64,000 bases of DNA from Bradyrhizobium cosmicum (GTDB lineage: Bacteria; Pseudomonadota; Alphaproteobacteria; Rhizobiales; Xanthobacteraceae). Shown in pieces: positions 1 through 9,935 of this stretch. Where the stretch lies: NCBI RefSeq assembly GCF_007290395.2, contig NZ_CP041656.2, forward strand, positions 5,828,001-5,892,000, in the 5' to 3' direction. The notes beneath the pieces are model-generated. The model saw only the letters and a list, made by a program, of their open reading frames with translations. It made no database searches and was not told the DNA's origin. The position numbers were made by a program, and so were the translations under genes. The stretch's first letter is position 1; each line of letters begins with the position of its first letter.

Positions 1-1029
1 CGCGACGTTCGGCAGGTCGAGCATGCCGTCCATGCGGATCTTGCTGATGTACTCGTCGGCAAAGCTCTTTTCGAGCATCTCGGCGACGTTGATCTTCATG
101 TGCTCTGGCGAGGCGACATGCATCTCGCGGTTCATGTAAGCGATGCGCGCGGCTTCCGCCTCGAGATGGAAGCGCTCGACGCTGACGGGCGCATACTTGG
201 TCAGGTCGAAGCGCGACAGGATGTTGAGCATCAAGAGCGCGGTGACGCCCGGGCCGTTCGGCGGGCACTGCCAGACGTCATGGCCCTTGTACATGGTGCC
301 GATCGGCGTCGTCGTCTCGGTGGTGTGCGCGGCGAAGTCGTCGAGCGTGTGCAGGCCGCCGATGCCCCGCAGGGTCTCGACCATATCTTCCGCGATCGCG
401 CCCTTGTAGAAGGCATCGCGGCCGTCCTTGGCGATCGCGCGCAGCGTCCTGCCGAGCTCGGCCTGGCGGATGACGTCGCCGGCCACGGGCGGCTTGCCTC
501 CCGGCAACAGGTAACGCGCGGTGTTGGTGCCGTTCTTGAGCTTCTCGAACTGGTTCTTCCAGTCGAAGGCGATGCGGGGGGCAACGACATAGCCCTCTTC
601 CGCCGCCTTGATCGCGGGCTGCAGCAGGCGGTCGAAGCCGAACTTGCCGTGGTCGCGCAGCACGGTGGCGAAGGCGTCGATCACGCCGGGGATCGAGACC
701 GCGTGCGCCGAGGTCAGCGGCACGGAGGTAATCTTGCGCTCGAGGTACCAGTCGGCGTTGGCCGCCTTCGGCGCCCGGCCGGAGCCGTTATAGGCGATGA
801 TCTTGCCCTCGCCGCGCGGCTGGATCAGCGCAAAGCAGTCGCCGCCGATACCGGTCGATTGCGGCTCGATCACGCCGAGTACGGCAGAACCCGCCACCGC
901 TGCGTCCACCGCCGTGCCGCCCTCACGCAGCACCTCGATCGCGGCGAGCGACGCCTGCGGATGCGAGGTTGCCACCATTGCGTTGGTGGCGTGGACAGTG
1001 GACCTGCCGGGGAAGTGGAAGTTTCTCAT
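1..1029 (-). CDS. gamma-glutamyltransferase family protein (3' end outside window)
   Basis: Ntn-hydrolase of the gamma-glutamyltransferase family, which cleaves or transfers gamma-glutamyl groups of glutathione-like substrates. The 343 visible residues are the N-terminal part. The start reads MRNFHFPGRS, followed by family blocks such as the GGTAVDAAVA segment and TGIGGDCF, then an LPGG segment and CPPNGPG. The C-terminal part with the autoproteolytic threonine lies beyond the left edge, so activity cannot be judged. No signal peptide is seen at this start, unlike periplasmic E. coli Ggt, so a cytoplasmic relative is possible. The start is the ATG directly before the conserved N-terminus. Confidence 0.88.
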   Translation of the reverse strand, partial: MRNFHFPGRSTVHATNAMVATSHPQASLAAIEVLREGGTAVDAAVAGSAVLGVIEPQSTGIGGDCFALIQPRGEGKIIAYNGSGRAPKAANADWYLERKITSVPLTSAHAVSIPGVIDAFATVLRDHGKFGFDRLLQPAIKAAEEGYVVAPRIAFDWKNQFEKLKNGTNTARYLLPGGKPPVAGDVIRQAELGRTLRAIAKDGRDAFYKGAIAEDMVETLRGIGGLHTLDDFAAHTTETTTPIGTMYKGHDVWQCPPNGPGVTALLMLNILSRFDLTKYAPVSVERFHLEAEAARIAYMNREMHVASPEHMKINVAEMLEKSFADEYISKIRMDGMLDLPNVA

Positions 1030-1262
1030 CGAATTCTGCTCTCTCAAGGCGCTCTTGTAAGGCTCTGTTGGCCCGGGCTAAGTCTTGAGGCGCGCGCGGG
1101 TCGCGCCACCTCGGAAAAACCGCGCCTACATGACACATTCCGGCCCGTCCGGGCAATGCTGGCATACCAGAGAAATGGCTGCCATCCGCTGGGCGTATGG
1201 ACCTTTCGCGCCCCGCGCGATGCGGGTTTTCCGGGCGCCGGCCGCCTGCTAAACGAGCCGAC

Positions 1263-2015
1263 ATGATCCACAAGGTTGCCGCCTTCTACCAATTCGCCGC
1301 CCTGCCCGATTACCGCGAGCTGCGCGACCCACTGCGCGCGTTCTGCGCTAGGCTGGCATTGAAGGGCAGCGTGCTGCTGGCCAGTGAAGGTATCAACGGC
1401 ACGATCGCCGGAGCAGTTGAGGCGATCGACGCCTTCGCCCATGAGCTAGCACACGGCGAAATGTTCGGTGGCCGGCTGAACAATCTCGAATTGAAGTTCT
1501 CGACCGCGGAAGCCATGCCGTTCGGCCGGCTCAAGGTGCGGCTGAAGAAGGAAATCGTCACGCTCGGCGACGCGGCCGCCGATCCGACGCGGCAGGTCGG
1601 GACCTATGTCGATGCGAGTGAATGGAACGCGCTGATCTCGGCGCCCGATACGTTGCTGCTCGACACCCGCAACGCCTTCGAGGTGGCGATGGGAACGTTC
1701 GAGGGCGCGGTCGACCCTGATATCAAGAGCTTTGGCCAGTTCAAGGATTTTGCCGCCGAGCAGCTCGATCCGGCAAGGCACCGCAGGATAGCCATGTTCT
1801 GCACCGGCGGCATCCGCTGCGAGAAGGCGAGCGCCCATCTGCTCGCGCGCGGCTTTGCCGAGGTCTATTACCTCAAGGGCGGCATCTTGAAATATCTCGA
1901 GGAGGTGCCGGAGGCGGAGAGCCGCTGGCGCGGCGAATGCTTCGTGTTCGACGAGCGCGTCGCGCTCGGCCACGGTTTGCGCGAACGGGACAAGGGGCAC
2001 GGCCGTGACGAGTGA
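1263..2015 (+). CDS. trhO: tRNA uridine(34) hydroxylase TrhO (rhodanese domain, UPF0176)
   Basis: Oxygen-dependent hydroxylase that makes 5-hydroxyuridine at wobble position 34 of tRNAs. The 250-aa protein has the family N-terminal domain (VLLASEGINGT block near residue 40, then LKVRLKKEIVTLG). A rhodanese-like domain follows with the loop CTGGIRC, whose first cysteine is near residue 180 and is the expected catalytic one. YYLKGGILKYLE and the C-terminal CFVFDERVALGHGL block match YceA/TrhO. The ATG was chosen because the protein begins at the conserved N-terminus there; the frame is open further upstream without similarity. The 3' end overlaps slyX by 11 bases, suggesting coupled translation. 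Confidence 0.92.
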   Translation: MIHKVAAFYQFAALPDYRELRDPLRAFCARLALKGSVLLASEGINGTIAGAVEAIDAFAHELAHGEMFGGRLNNLELKFSTAEAMPFGRLKVRLKKEIVTLGDAAADPTRQVGTYVDASEWNALISAPDTLLLDTRNAFEVAMGTFEGAVDPDIKSFGQFKDFAAEQLDPARHRRIAMFCTGGIRCEKASAHLLARGFAEVYYLKGGILKYLEEVPEAESRWRGECFVFDERVALGHGLRERDKGHGRDE

Positions 2016-2223
2016 GACCAAGATGCTCAGCGAGCGCGTCGACGCGCTGGAGATGCGGATCGCCTATCAGGACGACACCATCGAGACGCTGAACCAGACC
2101 ATCACCGCGCAGTGGAAGCAGATCGACGTGCTGACGCGGAAGATCGCCGAGCTTGGCGAGCGGCTGCAGGAAGCCGAGGCGAACGCGCCGGGAGCGGCCA
2201 ACGAGCGCCCGCCGCATTATTGA
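2005..2223 (+). CDS. slyX: SlyX family protein
   Basis: Small 72-aa protein of the SlyX family, whose function is not established. It is almost entirely a coiled coil with heptad-like leucines and isoleucines (SERVDALEMRIAYQD, LTRKIAELGERLQ) and ends in the family hallmark PPHY. The start is a GTG inside the end of trhO; an alternative ATG lies six codons later. Overlap with trhO points to one transcript. Confidence 0.88.
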   Translation: MTSETKMLSERVDALEMRIAYQDDTIETLNQTITAQWKQIDVLTRKIAELGERLQEAEANAPGAANERPPHY

Positions 2224-2229
2224 ACGAAT

Positions 2230-4134
2230 CTACTGGCCGGACGCCTTCGGCAGCAGACGAGCGACCTCGCCCGCCATCATCAGCCGGTCGCGGCCGGCAT
2301 CCTTGGCGGCATAGAGCGCCTGATCCGCGGCCTCCACGAGCGTGCCTACGCCGGCGGTGCGCTCCAGCGCCGGCCGGCAGGCCGCGCCGCCGAACGACGC
2401 AGTGACGCAACCCGACGGGCGATTGGTGCTGTGGACGAGGCCCGCGCCGCGGATAGCCTTCCGGAGCCGCTCGCCGATGCGGGCGCAGCCCGCCGCGTCG
2501 GTGTTCGGCAGCAGCACGGCGAATTCCTCGCCACCATAGCGCGCAGCCTGGTCGCCGGCGCGATGCATCTCGGCCGCGATGGTCTGCGCCACTACGCGCA
2601 GACAGGCATCGCCTGCGGGATGGCCGTACTCGTCATTGTAGGACTTGAAGTGATCGACATCGATCATCAGCAGAGCGAGGCTGGAACGTTCGCGATAGGC
2701 GCGCGCCCATTCTTCCCTGAGCCGTTCGTCGAAACCGCGGCGGTTCGCAAGCCCGGTGAGACTATCCTCTATCGCGAGCGTCTCGAGCCGGGTCTCCAGC
2801 TTCTTCTGCTCGGTGATATCGCGCGAGATCGCGACCACGCCGTCGACCAAGCCGTTGTCCTTGCGCGTCACCCGCATGTTCGATTCGAGCCAGACCTCGC
2901 CATTTTTTCGGTGCGTGTTGCGGTAGGTGACACGCGCCTCCTCGGTCTCGCCGCGCTTCATGGCGTCGACGATGGCCCGGACCTGCGGCAGGTCCTCGGC
3001 ATGGATGCCGGCGAGCGCGGGGGTTCCGATCAGTTGAGCGGCGCGCCAGCCGACGACACGGACCGACGAGGGGGAGACATAGCGCAGCCGCTCGTCCAGC
3101 CCGATACGCGTGACCATGTCGCTGGAGCCCTCCGCAAGCAGGCGAAAATGGGCTTCCTTCTCCACCAGCGCCGCTGCCATGCGCTGGCCCCGTTGCAGAT
3201 GCCGCACCAGAACCGCGCCTATGATGGCAATCAGCATGACCAGTGCGAGCACGAAGAGCATGCGTGAGATTGCCGCGGCGCGCCACGGTGCCAACAGCTC
3301 GTCCTTGTCGACGGTGGCGAGCAGGACGAGCGGGTAGCGGCCGCTGCGCTTGAAGAAACTGACCCGTTCGACGCCGTCCAGCGACGACTTGAAATGATAG
3401 GTGCCGCTCGGCCCCTGCAGGCTCGCATCGCGGAACAATGACGTGTCGGCAACGCTGCGGCCGACGAACTTCTCGTTGTTCGGGTTGCGCGCGATGATGG
3501 TGCCGTCGCCATACATCAGCGAAACCGAGCTGTTGCGGCCGATCTCGAACTGCTCATAGAAGTGCGAGAGATATCTGGAGCTGATGGTCGCGAGCACGAC
3601 ACCAGCGAAACTGCCATCCGGCTTGTTGAAGCGGCGCGACAGGGTGACGACCCATTCGCCGTCAAGCAGGCTCTTCACGGGACGGCCGACATAGGCCTCC
3701 CGCTTCGGGGATAGCTGATGATAGCGGAAGAACGCGTCGTCGCTGAGCGTCGAGGCGATCGTCCCCGGCGAGGTCAGCCAATTGCCCTGGTCGTCGATGA
3801 CGGCGAGACTGTGGACGCGCTGCATCGCCTTCTTGCGTACCTCCAGGAGGTTGCGCAGCTTCGTAATCGTTGCGGAATCGGTGCCGTCCATTTCCAGCCG
3901 GCTGACGGTGCCGACGACGCCGGAATCGAGCAGGTCGAGACTGTCTTCGGCATGCTGAGTGAGCGAGCGGGCGACGTTCGCCATCTCGGTTTCCGCGCCC
4001 TTGAGCACCGCATCGCGGGCAGCCCATTCGCGCCAACCGGTGACGCCGAGGATCGTCACGCAAGTCAGCACGACGAAAGCAGCCGCGCGCAGCGGCAGGC
4101 GGCTCCATCCGGCTCTCTGGGTAGCAACGTTCAT
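2230..4134 (-). CDS. membrane diguanylate cyclase (Cache-PAS-GGDEF)
   Basis: Inner-membrane sensor that should make cyclic di-GMP. The 634-aa protein has a transmembrane helix at about residues 14-34, a periplasmic double-Cache-like sensor to about 285, and a second helix near 287-308. A PAS domain with PAC follows (about 325-445), then a GGDEF domain (about 455-625). The active-site loop is GGEEF near residue 531. An RxxD inhibitory site (RAGD) stands five residues before it, so feedback inhibition by c-di-GMP is expected. It converges on slyX with only a few bases between stops, and no partner gene is adjacent. The ligand of the Cache domain cannot be inferred. Confidence 0.9.
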   Translation of the reverse strand: MNVATQRAGWSRLPLRAAAFVVLTCVTILGVTGWREWAARDAVLKGAETEMANVARSLTQHAEDSLDLLDSGVVGTVSRLEMDGTDSATITKLRNLLEVRKKAMQRVHSLAVIDDQGNWLTSPGTIASTLSDDAFFRYHQLSPKREAYVGRPVKSLLDGEWVVTLSRRFNKPDGSFAGVVLATISSRYLSHFYEQFEIGRNSSVSLMYGDGTIIARNPNNEKFVGRSVADTSLFRDASLQGPSGTYHFKSSLDGVERVSFFKRSGRYPLVLLATVDKDELLAPWRAAAISRMLFVLALVMLIAIIGAVLVRHLQRGQRMAAALVEKEAHFRLLAEGSSDMVTRIGLDERLRYVSPSSVRVVGWRAAQLIGTPALAGIHAEDLPQVRAIVDAMKRGETEEARVTYRNTHRKNGEVWLESNMRVTRKDNGLVDGVVAISRDITEQKKLETRLETLAIEDSLTGLANRRGFDERLREEWARAYRERSSLALLMIDVDHFKSYNDEYGHPAGDACLRVVAQTIAAEMHRAGDQAARYGGEEFAVLLPNTDAAGCARIGERLRKAIRGAGLVHSTNRPSGCVTASFGGAACRPALERTAGVGTLVEAADQALYAAKDAGRDRLMMAGEVARLLPKASGQ

Positions 4135-4255
4135 ACGGCAGACTTCTCCGATCGTTCGGAAACTCTGCCGCTTCTGTTATTGAACCCTGAAACGCTTGCC
4201 GGCATTCCCAGGGATATGCCGGTTTTCCCGTACTCCTACGGACTGGAGCGTCGAT

Positions 4256-4282
4256 GGATCGCTAACAATGCGTTAGCGATCC
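4256..4282. repeat. perfect stem-loop, 11-bp arms
   Basis: GGATCGCTAAC, a 5-base loop, then GTTAGCGATCC: a perfect inverted repeat. It lies between the start of the diguanylate cyclase gene and the end of the 71-aa gene, both on the minus strand. There is no T-run on either side, so it is either a factor-assisted terminator for the small gene or a protein-binding site ahead of the cyclase gene. Confidence 0.6.
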
Positions 4283-4320
4283 TATCGGAAACCGGCGACC
4301 GATCCGGGCTCACGATCGCC

Positions 4321-4572
<252 letters not shown>

Positions 4573-4646
4573 TTAGCACTGGTTCCACTGTTCCGCTCGG
4601 GCCTCCGGCGGTGTATCAGGAACCTCAACTTGCATCAGGACGGTCC

Positions 4647-5690
4647 GTGCCCCAGTCTGCGACAAAGCCCTTCATCGACGTGCTCTCCGGCCAGCGCCAG
4701 GCCGTCCCGCCAGTGTGGATGATGCGGCAGGCCGGCCGCTACCTGCCTGAATATCGCGAGGTTCGCGCCAGGGCCGGCGGCTTTCTCGATCTCTGCTTCG
4801 ACCCGGAGCTTGCCGCCGAAGTCACGCTGCAACCGATCCGGAGATTCGGCTTCGACGCCGCGATCATCTTCTCCGACATCCTGGTCATCCCGTATGCGCT
4901 CGGCCGCTCCGTGCGCTTCGAGGTCGGCGAAGGTCCGCGGCTCGAGCCGCTGGATGATCCCGCCAAGGTCGCGACGCTGGCGCCGCTTGCCGACTTCGGC
5001 AAGCTCCAGCCGGTATTCGATGCGCTGAAGATCGTGCGCAGCGCGCTCGACCTCAGGACCGCGTTGATCGGCTTCTGCGGCGCGCCATGGACGGTCGCGA
5101 CCTACATGGTCGCCGGCCACGGAACGCCCGACCAGGCACCGGCACGGATGATGGCCTATCGGCATCCGGAGGCGTTCGCAAAAATCATCGACGTGCTGGT
5201 CGAGAATTCGATTCAATACCTGCTGGCGCAGCTCGCCGCCGGCGCCAATGCCTTGCAGATCTTCGACACCTGGGCCGGCGTGCTGCCACCGGCCGAATTC
5301 GCGCGCTGGTCAGTGGAGCCGACCCGGCACATCGTGGAGGGCGTGCGCGCCAAGGTGCCTGATGCGAAGATCATCGGCTTTCCCCGCGGAGCCGGCGCGC
5401 AATTGCCTGGTTACGTCGAGGCGACCGGCGTCGACGCCGTCAGCATCGACTGGACCGCCGAGCCGGCCTTCATCCGCGAGCGCGTGCAGAGCCGCGTCGC
5501 GGTGCAGGGCAATCTCGATCCGCTGGCGCTGATCACCGGTGGCGCCGCGCTCGACCGCGCCGTGGACGACGTGCTGGCGAATTTTGCGCAGGGGCGCTTC
5601 ATCTTCAATCTCGGCCACGGCATCCAGCCGGAAACGCCGGTCGCCCATGTCGAGCAGATGCTGAAGCGGGTCCGGAGTTATCGCGGCTAA
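4647..5690 (+). CDS. hemE: uroporphyrinogen decarboxylase
   Basis: Decarboxylates the four acetate side chains of uroporphyrinogen III to give coproporphyrinogen III in haem synthesis; cytosolic. The 347-aa length is normal for the family. Signatures are [14 protein letters not shown] near the N-terminus (substrate-binding Arg), [30 protein letters not shown] and the C-terminal [12 protein letters not shown] favour the GTG start at 4647, which has AGGA seven bases upstream. A GTG at 4611 in the same frame would add 12 residues. The stop overlaps the stop of the convergent response regulator gene. hemC lies about 1 kb further on, on the other strand. Confidence 0.96.
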   Translation: MPQSATKPFIDVLSGQRQAVPPVWMMRQAGRYLPEYREVRARAGGFLDLCFDPELAAEVTLQPIRRFGFDAAIIFSDILVIPYALGRSVRFEVGEGPRLEPLDDPAKVATLAPLADFGKLQPVFDALKIVRSALDLRTALIGFCGAPWTVATYMVAGHGTPDQAPARMMAYRHPEAFAKIIDVLVENSIQYLLAQLAAGANALQIFDTWAGVLPPAEFARWSVEPTRHIVEGVRAKVPDAKIIGFPRGAGAQLPGYVEATGVDAVSIDWTAEPAFIRERVQSRVAVQGNLDPLALITGGAALDRAVDDVLANFAQGRFIFNLGHGIQPETPVAHVEQMLKRVRSYRG

Positions 5691-6307
5691 GCCGCCGCGG
5701 CTCGCTCCCCCGGCGCCTGTCTTGCGCCGAACACCCCCAGCAAGAGTTGGGCGCTGGTCTTGACGCCGGCCTTTCGCAGGATATTGGCCCGATGGTCCTC
5801 GACCGTGCGCGGGCTGAGACCCAACTGTCTCGCCATGATCTTCGTCGACGAGCCCGCGAGCATGTGATCCAAGACCTCCCGTTCACGCCTCGTCAGCCGT
5901 TTCGCGTGCTTGAAATGCGCGGCCGGACTCGCTGCGGAACGCGCGCCCGCGCAGGCGGTCTCGATCCGCGCCACCAGGGTATCCGGCCGGAACGGCTTCT
6001 CGATGAAGTCAGCCGCGCCGGACTTGAGCGAACGCACCGCCGTGGGGATATCGCCGTGACCGGACATCATCAGGATCGGCGCCGGATAATCCAGATCGCG
6101 CAGCTCGCTCAATGTTTCCAGGCCCGATTTGCCGGGCACGCACACATCCAGGAGAATACAGACCGGCGAGTTCTGCCGGGCCTCGGCCTGAAGCGCCTCG
6201 CCGTCCGCAAAGAAAACGGATCGATATCCGGCTCTCTCCAGAAGGGCTTTCAGCATCATACGCATCGTCAAATCATCTTCGAGAATGAAGACGTCGTTGG
6301 TACTCAT
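5687..6307 (-). CDS. FixJ-like response regulator (receiver + LuxR HTH)
   Basis: Two-component transcription factor of 206 aa. The receiver domain (residues 1-120) has the acidic pair EDD, the phospho-acceptor D54 (ILLDVCVPG) and the conserved lysine in EKPFRPDTL. The C-terminal LuxR/FixJ-type helix-turn-helix runs from about 137 to 195 ([34 protein letters not shown]). FixJ/NarL relatives control respiration, nitrogen fixation or other electron-transport genes. No histidine kinase is adjacent, so the cognate partner is unknown. It sits between hemE and hemC but shares a strand only with hemC. Confidence 0.9.
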   Translation of the reverse strand: MSTNDVFILEDDLTMRMMLKALLERAGYRSVFFADGEALQAEARQNSPVCILLDVCVPGKSGLETLSELRDLDYPAPILMMSGHGDIPTAVRSLKSGAADFIEKPFRPDTLVARIETACAGARSAASPAAHFKHAKRLTRREREVLDHMLAGSSTKIMARQLGLSPRTVEDHRANILRKAGVKTSAQLLLGVFGARQAPGERAAAA

Positions 6308-6623
6308 CGTTCTTGTCCCTGCGCTGTAACCGGGATCGCTATGCGCCGATCAGGTCGCCGGGAAAAGCAGAAGATGCCAGGACAGTTCTCCATCGGATAA
6401 CGACGAGCGTGTGCAGGGCCCCCTCGCATTAGCTCGAAATTAAAGCCCCTCCGCCGGAGACTGGGCCGCTCCGCAAAAAGACGGGAAAACAACCCCATGC
6501 AAAGTAGAAATTATTGAAGAATCTAGTCCGGCCTGACTCCAGGCCCCGGAGCGACGACGTTTGACACGTCGGGCAAAACAGGCGCACGATAGTATAATCG
6601 CACCGATCTCACCCGCAGGCGGC
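6308..6623. other. intergenic region, no gene seen
   Basis: About 315 bases between the start of the FixJ-like gene and the end of hemC. It is less GC-rich than its neighbours and must hold the promoter of the regulator. No Fnr/FixK-type TTGAT-N4-ATCAA box or other clear site was found. Confidence 0.5.
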
Positions 6624-7604
6624 TTACCGCGGCCGGCTGCGCTCGATGATCTCGGCGGCGCCCCTGCCCAGCAGATCCAGCCCCACCGCACGGCCGAGCT
6701 CGCGAGGACGGTTGGCGGCCCCTGTGCGCGAGGCTTCGATGATGGTGTTGCCGGAGAGGTCGAGCACGGATGCGGTGAGCGACATCTGATCGCCGGTGAT
6801 GGTCGAAAAACCCGCCACCGGCGAATTGCAGTGACCGTTGAGCACCCACAGCACCTCGCGCTCGGCATCGGCGCAGGCGCGCGCCGCAAGATCGTCGATC
6901 GACGCAAGAATGCGCCGCGTCTGCCAATCCTGCGCCGCGCATTCGACCGCGACGATGCCCTGCCCTGCCGCCGGCAGCATTTCCGCCGCGGTGAACTCGT
7001 AGGCGATGCGATGGGAAAGACCGACGCGATCGAGGCCCGAGCGCGCCATGATCAGCGCATCCGCGGGCCCAACCGTACCGCCATCCGGCAGGCGCTGCTT
7101 CTCGCCATTGTCGAGCTTTCGCACGCGCGTGTCGGCGGCGCCGCGGAAATGGATTACCTCGATCGCGGGAAACAACCTTCGCGCATAGGCCGCGCGCCGG
7201 ACGGCGTTGGTACCGATCTTGAAACCCTTGCCGCCGGACTGGCGCAGCGCCTCCAGCGTCACGCCATCGCGCAGCACCAGCGCGTCGCTGGCGGGATCAC
7301 GCGACAGCGTGGCGCCGATGACGAGCCCTGGCGTGTCCTCGTTACCCGGCATGTCCTTCAGCGAATGCATCGCCGCCTGGAGCTCGCCCGACAGGACCGC
7401 GGCGCGGATCTGCGCCACGAAGGCGCCGCCCTTGCCGCCGTGCGGCAGCAGCTTGCTGGTCTGATCGAGATCGCCCGTGGTGTCGAACTTGACGATCTCG
7501 ACATCGAGATCGGGCATGGCGGCGGTCAGGCGGCGCGCGATCTCTTCCGTCTGTGCCAGCGCCATCGCGCTCTTGCGTGTGCCGATCTTCAGTCGCGTAG
7601 CCAA
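6624..7604 (-). CDS. hemC: hydroxymethylbilane synthase (porphobilinogen deaminase)
   Basis: Polymerises four porphobilinogen molecules into hydroxymethylbilane for haem synthesis. The N-terminus ATRLKIGTRKSAMALAQTEEI, the FDTTGDLDQTSKLLPHGGKGGAF block and MHSLKDMPG are typical. The dipyrromethane-cofactor cysteine is in NGHCNSPVAGFS near residue 259. The start is taken as a TTG with GGAG eight bases before it, giving 326 aa. An ATG 12 codons earlier (7640) lies inside the last codons of the GMC oxidoreductase gene and has its ribosome site directly against it. The two genes are on one strand with 25 bases between them and are probably co-transcribed. Confidence 0.95.
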   Translation of the reverse strand: MATRLKIGTRKSAMALAQTEEIARRLTAAMPDLDVEIVKFDTTGDLDQTSKLLPHGGKGGAFVAQIRAAVLSGELQAAMHSLKDMPGNEDTPGLVIGATLSRDPASDALVLRDGVTLEALRQSGGKGFKIGTNAVRRAAYARRLFPAIEVIHFRGAADTRVRKLDNGEKQRLPDGGTVGPADALIMARSGLDRVGLSHRIAYEFTAAEMLPAAGQGIVAVECAAQDWQTRRILASIDDLAARACADAEREVLWVLNGHCNSPVAGFSTITGDQMSLTASVLDLSGNTIIEASRTGAANRPRELGRAVGLDLLGRGAAEIIERSRPR

Positions 7605-7629
7605 ACCGCCTGCTCCTTCTCGCGCGGGT

Positions 7630-9255
7630 TTACCGCGCATCCTCCAATATCATGTCCGAGGCCTTTTCGGCGATCATGATGATCGGCGCGTTGGTGTTCC
7701 CCGACACGAGGTCCGGCATGATCGAGCCGTCGACGATTCGAAGGCCTTCGAGCCCCCTCACCTTCAGCCGCTGGTCCACCACCGAAAGTGCGTCGTTGCC
7801 CATACGACAGGTCGAGGTCGGATGGTAGATGGTGCTGCCGCGCTCGCGGCAATAATCGAGCAACTCGGCATCCGTAGATACCTTCGCCCCGGGATCGTAC
7901 TCGCCAGCCACAAACGGCTGCATCGCCGGCGCATTCAGTATCTTGCGCAGGATCTTCAGGCCTTCGACATTGGTGGTGCGGTCGGTTTCGGTCGACATGT
8001 AGTTGATGCGGATTTCCGGCGGCACGGTCGGGTCCGCGCTCCTGATGCGCAGGGAGCCGCGGCTCTCGGGGCGGAGCTGGCACACCGACGCCGTGAAGCC
8101 GGAGAAGTCATGCAGCCTCTCGCCCATCTTGTCGGTCGAGAACGGCAGGAAGTGCACCTGGATATCGGGCGAAGCCAGCCGCGGACTGGTCTTGAAGAAA
8201 GCGCCGGCGGTGCCGGCCGCGATCGTCAGCCAACCTTTCCGGAACAGCGCGTAGCGTGCGCCGGCAAGCGTGCGGCGGATCGGATTGTTGACGGTATCGT
8301 TCAGCGTGATCTTCTGCGAGCAGCGCATCACGATGCGGACCTGCATGTGATCCTGAAGATCGTGGCCGACGCCCTGCGCGTCCAGCACGACGTCGATGCC
8401 GTGCTGGCGCAGGAGATCGGCGGGGCCGACGCCGGAGAGCTGCAGAAGCTGCGGCGAGTTGTAGGCGCCACTCGACAACACGATTTCCTTCCGGGCACGT
8501 GCGCGGCGCACGGTTGCGCCCTGCCGATATTCGACGCCGACCGCGCGGCGGCCTTCGAACAAAATGCGCTGGCCGAGCGCCTCGGTCTCGACCTTGAGAT
8601 TGCTGCGCGTCCTGGCAGGGCCGAGATAGGCCACCGCCGTCGAGGCGCGGCGGCCGTTGCGCGTGGTGGTCTGGAACAGGCCGACGCCTTCCTGCTTGGC
8701 GCCGTTAAAGTCGGGATTGTAGGGCAGACCAGTCTCGACCGCGGCATCAATGAAAGCCTTCGACAGCGGATCGGTCACGACCATGTTGGAGACCGGCAGC
8801 GGGCCATCTGCGCCGTGATATTGATCGGCGCCGCGCGACTGGTTCTCGGCTTTCTTGAAATAGGGGAGCACGTCGTCATAGCCCCAACCGGTGTTGCCGT
8901 GCTGACGCCAGCGATCATAGTCCTCGTGCTGGCCGCGGACATAAAGCAGGCCGTTGATCGAGCTCGAACCGCCCAGCGTCTTGCCGCGCGGCTGGAACAC
9001 CTGGCGTCCCTTCAGCTCGGGCTCCGGCTCGGTCTGGTACATCCAGTTGACGGTCTTTTCCTTGAACAGCTTGCCGTAGCCGAGCGGCACATGGATCCAG
9101 ATGTTCGAATCCTTCGGGCCGGCCTCGAGCAGCAGCACGCTGTGCTTGCCGTTCGCCGACAGCCGGTTGGCGAGCACGCAGCCGGCGGAGCCGGCGCCAA
9201 CGATAATGTAGTCGAACTCGGGATCTGACGGCGCGAGGGAGGAATTTGCGTTCAT
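7630..9255 (-). CDS. GMC family FAD-dependent oxidoreductase (choline dehydrogenase-like)
   Basis: Flavin alcohol dehydrogenase of the glucose-methanol-choline family, 541 aa. The FAD-binding GAGSAGCVLANRL is at residues 21-33, the second GMC signature GGSSSINGLLYVRG near 95-110, and a GAYNSPQLLQLSG block is in the middle. The C-terminal HPTSTCRMG carries the catalytic histidine, and GNTNAP supplies the partner residue. Choline dehydrogenase BetA and AlkJ-type alcohol dehydrogenases cannot be separated by eye. The neighbouring TetR gene is on the same strand just upstream; no betaine aldehyde dehydrogenase is present, so an alcohol other than choline is plausible. Confidence 0.9.
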   Translation of the reverse strand: MNANSSLAPSDPEFDYIIVGAGSAGCVLANRLSANGKHSVLLLEAGPKDSNIWIHVPLGYGKLFKEKTVNWMYQTEPEPELKGRQVFQPRGKTLGGSSSINGLLYVRGQHEDYDRWRQHGNTGWGYDDVLPYFKKAENQSRGADQYHGADGPLPVSNMVVTDPLSKAFIDAAVETGLPYNPDFNGAKQEGVGLFQTTTRNGRRASTAVAYLGPARTRSNLKVETEALGQRILFEGRRAVGVEYRQGATVRRARARKEIVLSSGAYNSPQLLQLSGVGPADLLRQHGIDVVLDAQGVGHDLQDHMQVRIVMRCSQKITLNDTVNNPIRRTLAGARYALFRKGWLTIAAGTAGAFFKTSPRLASPDIQVHFLPFSTDKMGERLHDFSGFTASVCQLRPESRGSLRIRSADPTVPPEIRINYMSTETDRTTNVEGLKILRKILNAPAMQPFVAGEYDPGAKVSTDAELLDYCRERGSTIYHPTSTCRMGNDALSVVDQRLKVRGLEGLRIVDGSIMPDLVSGNTNAPIIMIAEKASDMILEDAR

Positions 9256-9308
9256 GCGCTAAGAGTCTTCTTGTTGATGTGGGCGTTTCCATTACGTGAT
9301 TAGCACAA

Positions 9309-9899
9309 TCATGCGCGCAGACGCAGCGCCTCGACCAGCGACTTGAACGCACGGCCGTATTCCGCGCCCGCCCTTGCGATATCGGCGCGCCCGGCGCAGG
9401 CGACCGCGGCTTCCGTGACCGCGCCGAGCAGCAGCCGCGCCAGCGGCTCGACCGGCTGGCGCGCGATCAGGCCGGCGTCCATCGCAGCCGTGATCGCACG
9501 GGGCAGCTTGCCACCAAAGTGCCGCGCGTCGATCTCGCGCCAGCGCTCCCAGCCGAGCACGGCGGGGCCGTCACGCAGGATGATCTGGCCGGTCGGCCCC
9601 TTGGCGGTCGCGGCAAAGTAATGCTGGGCGCCGGCGACCATTGCGGCGAGCACGTCTTTCTCGGCGCGCGCGGTGCGGTCGATCTCGGCGACGAGGTCGC
9701 GCGAGACCTGCTCGAACACGGCCTCAAACACCGCCTCCTTGGTCTTGAAGTGATGATAGACCGCGCCTTTGGCGACGCCGGCGGCCTCCGCGATCGCATC
9801 CATGGTGGTGGTGGCAAAGCCGTCCTTCCCGAACAGGCGGCGCGCCGCTGTCAGGATCGCCTCCGATGTCGCCGCCCGCCGCTCCGCCTGTTTGGCCAT
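9309..9899 (-). CDS. TetR family transcriptional regulator
   Basis: Repressor of 196 aa. The N-terminal helix-turn-helix (residues about 10-55) contains ILTAARRLFGKDGFATTTMDAIAEAAGVAKGAVYHHFKTKEAVF. The C-terminal ligand domain is less conserved. It diverges from the SnoaL-like gene, and two overlapping palindromes in the gap are its probable operator, so it likely controls itself and that gene. It may also act on the GMC oxidoreductase gene that follows it on the same strand. Confidence 0.92.
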   Translation of the reverse strand: MAKQAERRAATSEAILTAARRLFGKDGFATTTMDAIAEAAGVAKGAVYHHFKTKEAVFEAVFEQVSRDLVAEIDRTARAEKDVLAAMVAGAQHYFAATAKGPTGQIILRDGPAVLGWERWREIDARHFGGKLPRAITAAMDAGLIARQPVEPLARLLLGAVTEAAVACAGRADIARAGAEYGRAFKSLVEALRLRA

Positions 9900-9935
9900 C
9901 GCTCTCGTCTAGTCGGATTCGCCGGACGCGGCCAG

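Noticed and set aside
100..1266. Long plus-strand open frame of 388 codons
   Set aside because: It is the antisense shadow of the gamma-glutamyltransferase gene; composition is Arg/Ala-rich with no family features.
6308..6623. Searched for a Fnr/FixK box between hemC and the FixJ-like gene
   Set aside because: No TTGAT-N4-ATCAA pattern found, so oxygen control of these genes is not claimed.
7477..9228. Plus-strand open frame of 583 codons
   Set aside because: Mirror frame of the GMC oxidoreductase gene, which has complete FAD and active-site motifs on the other strand.
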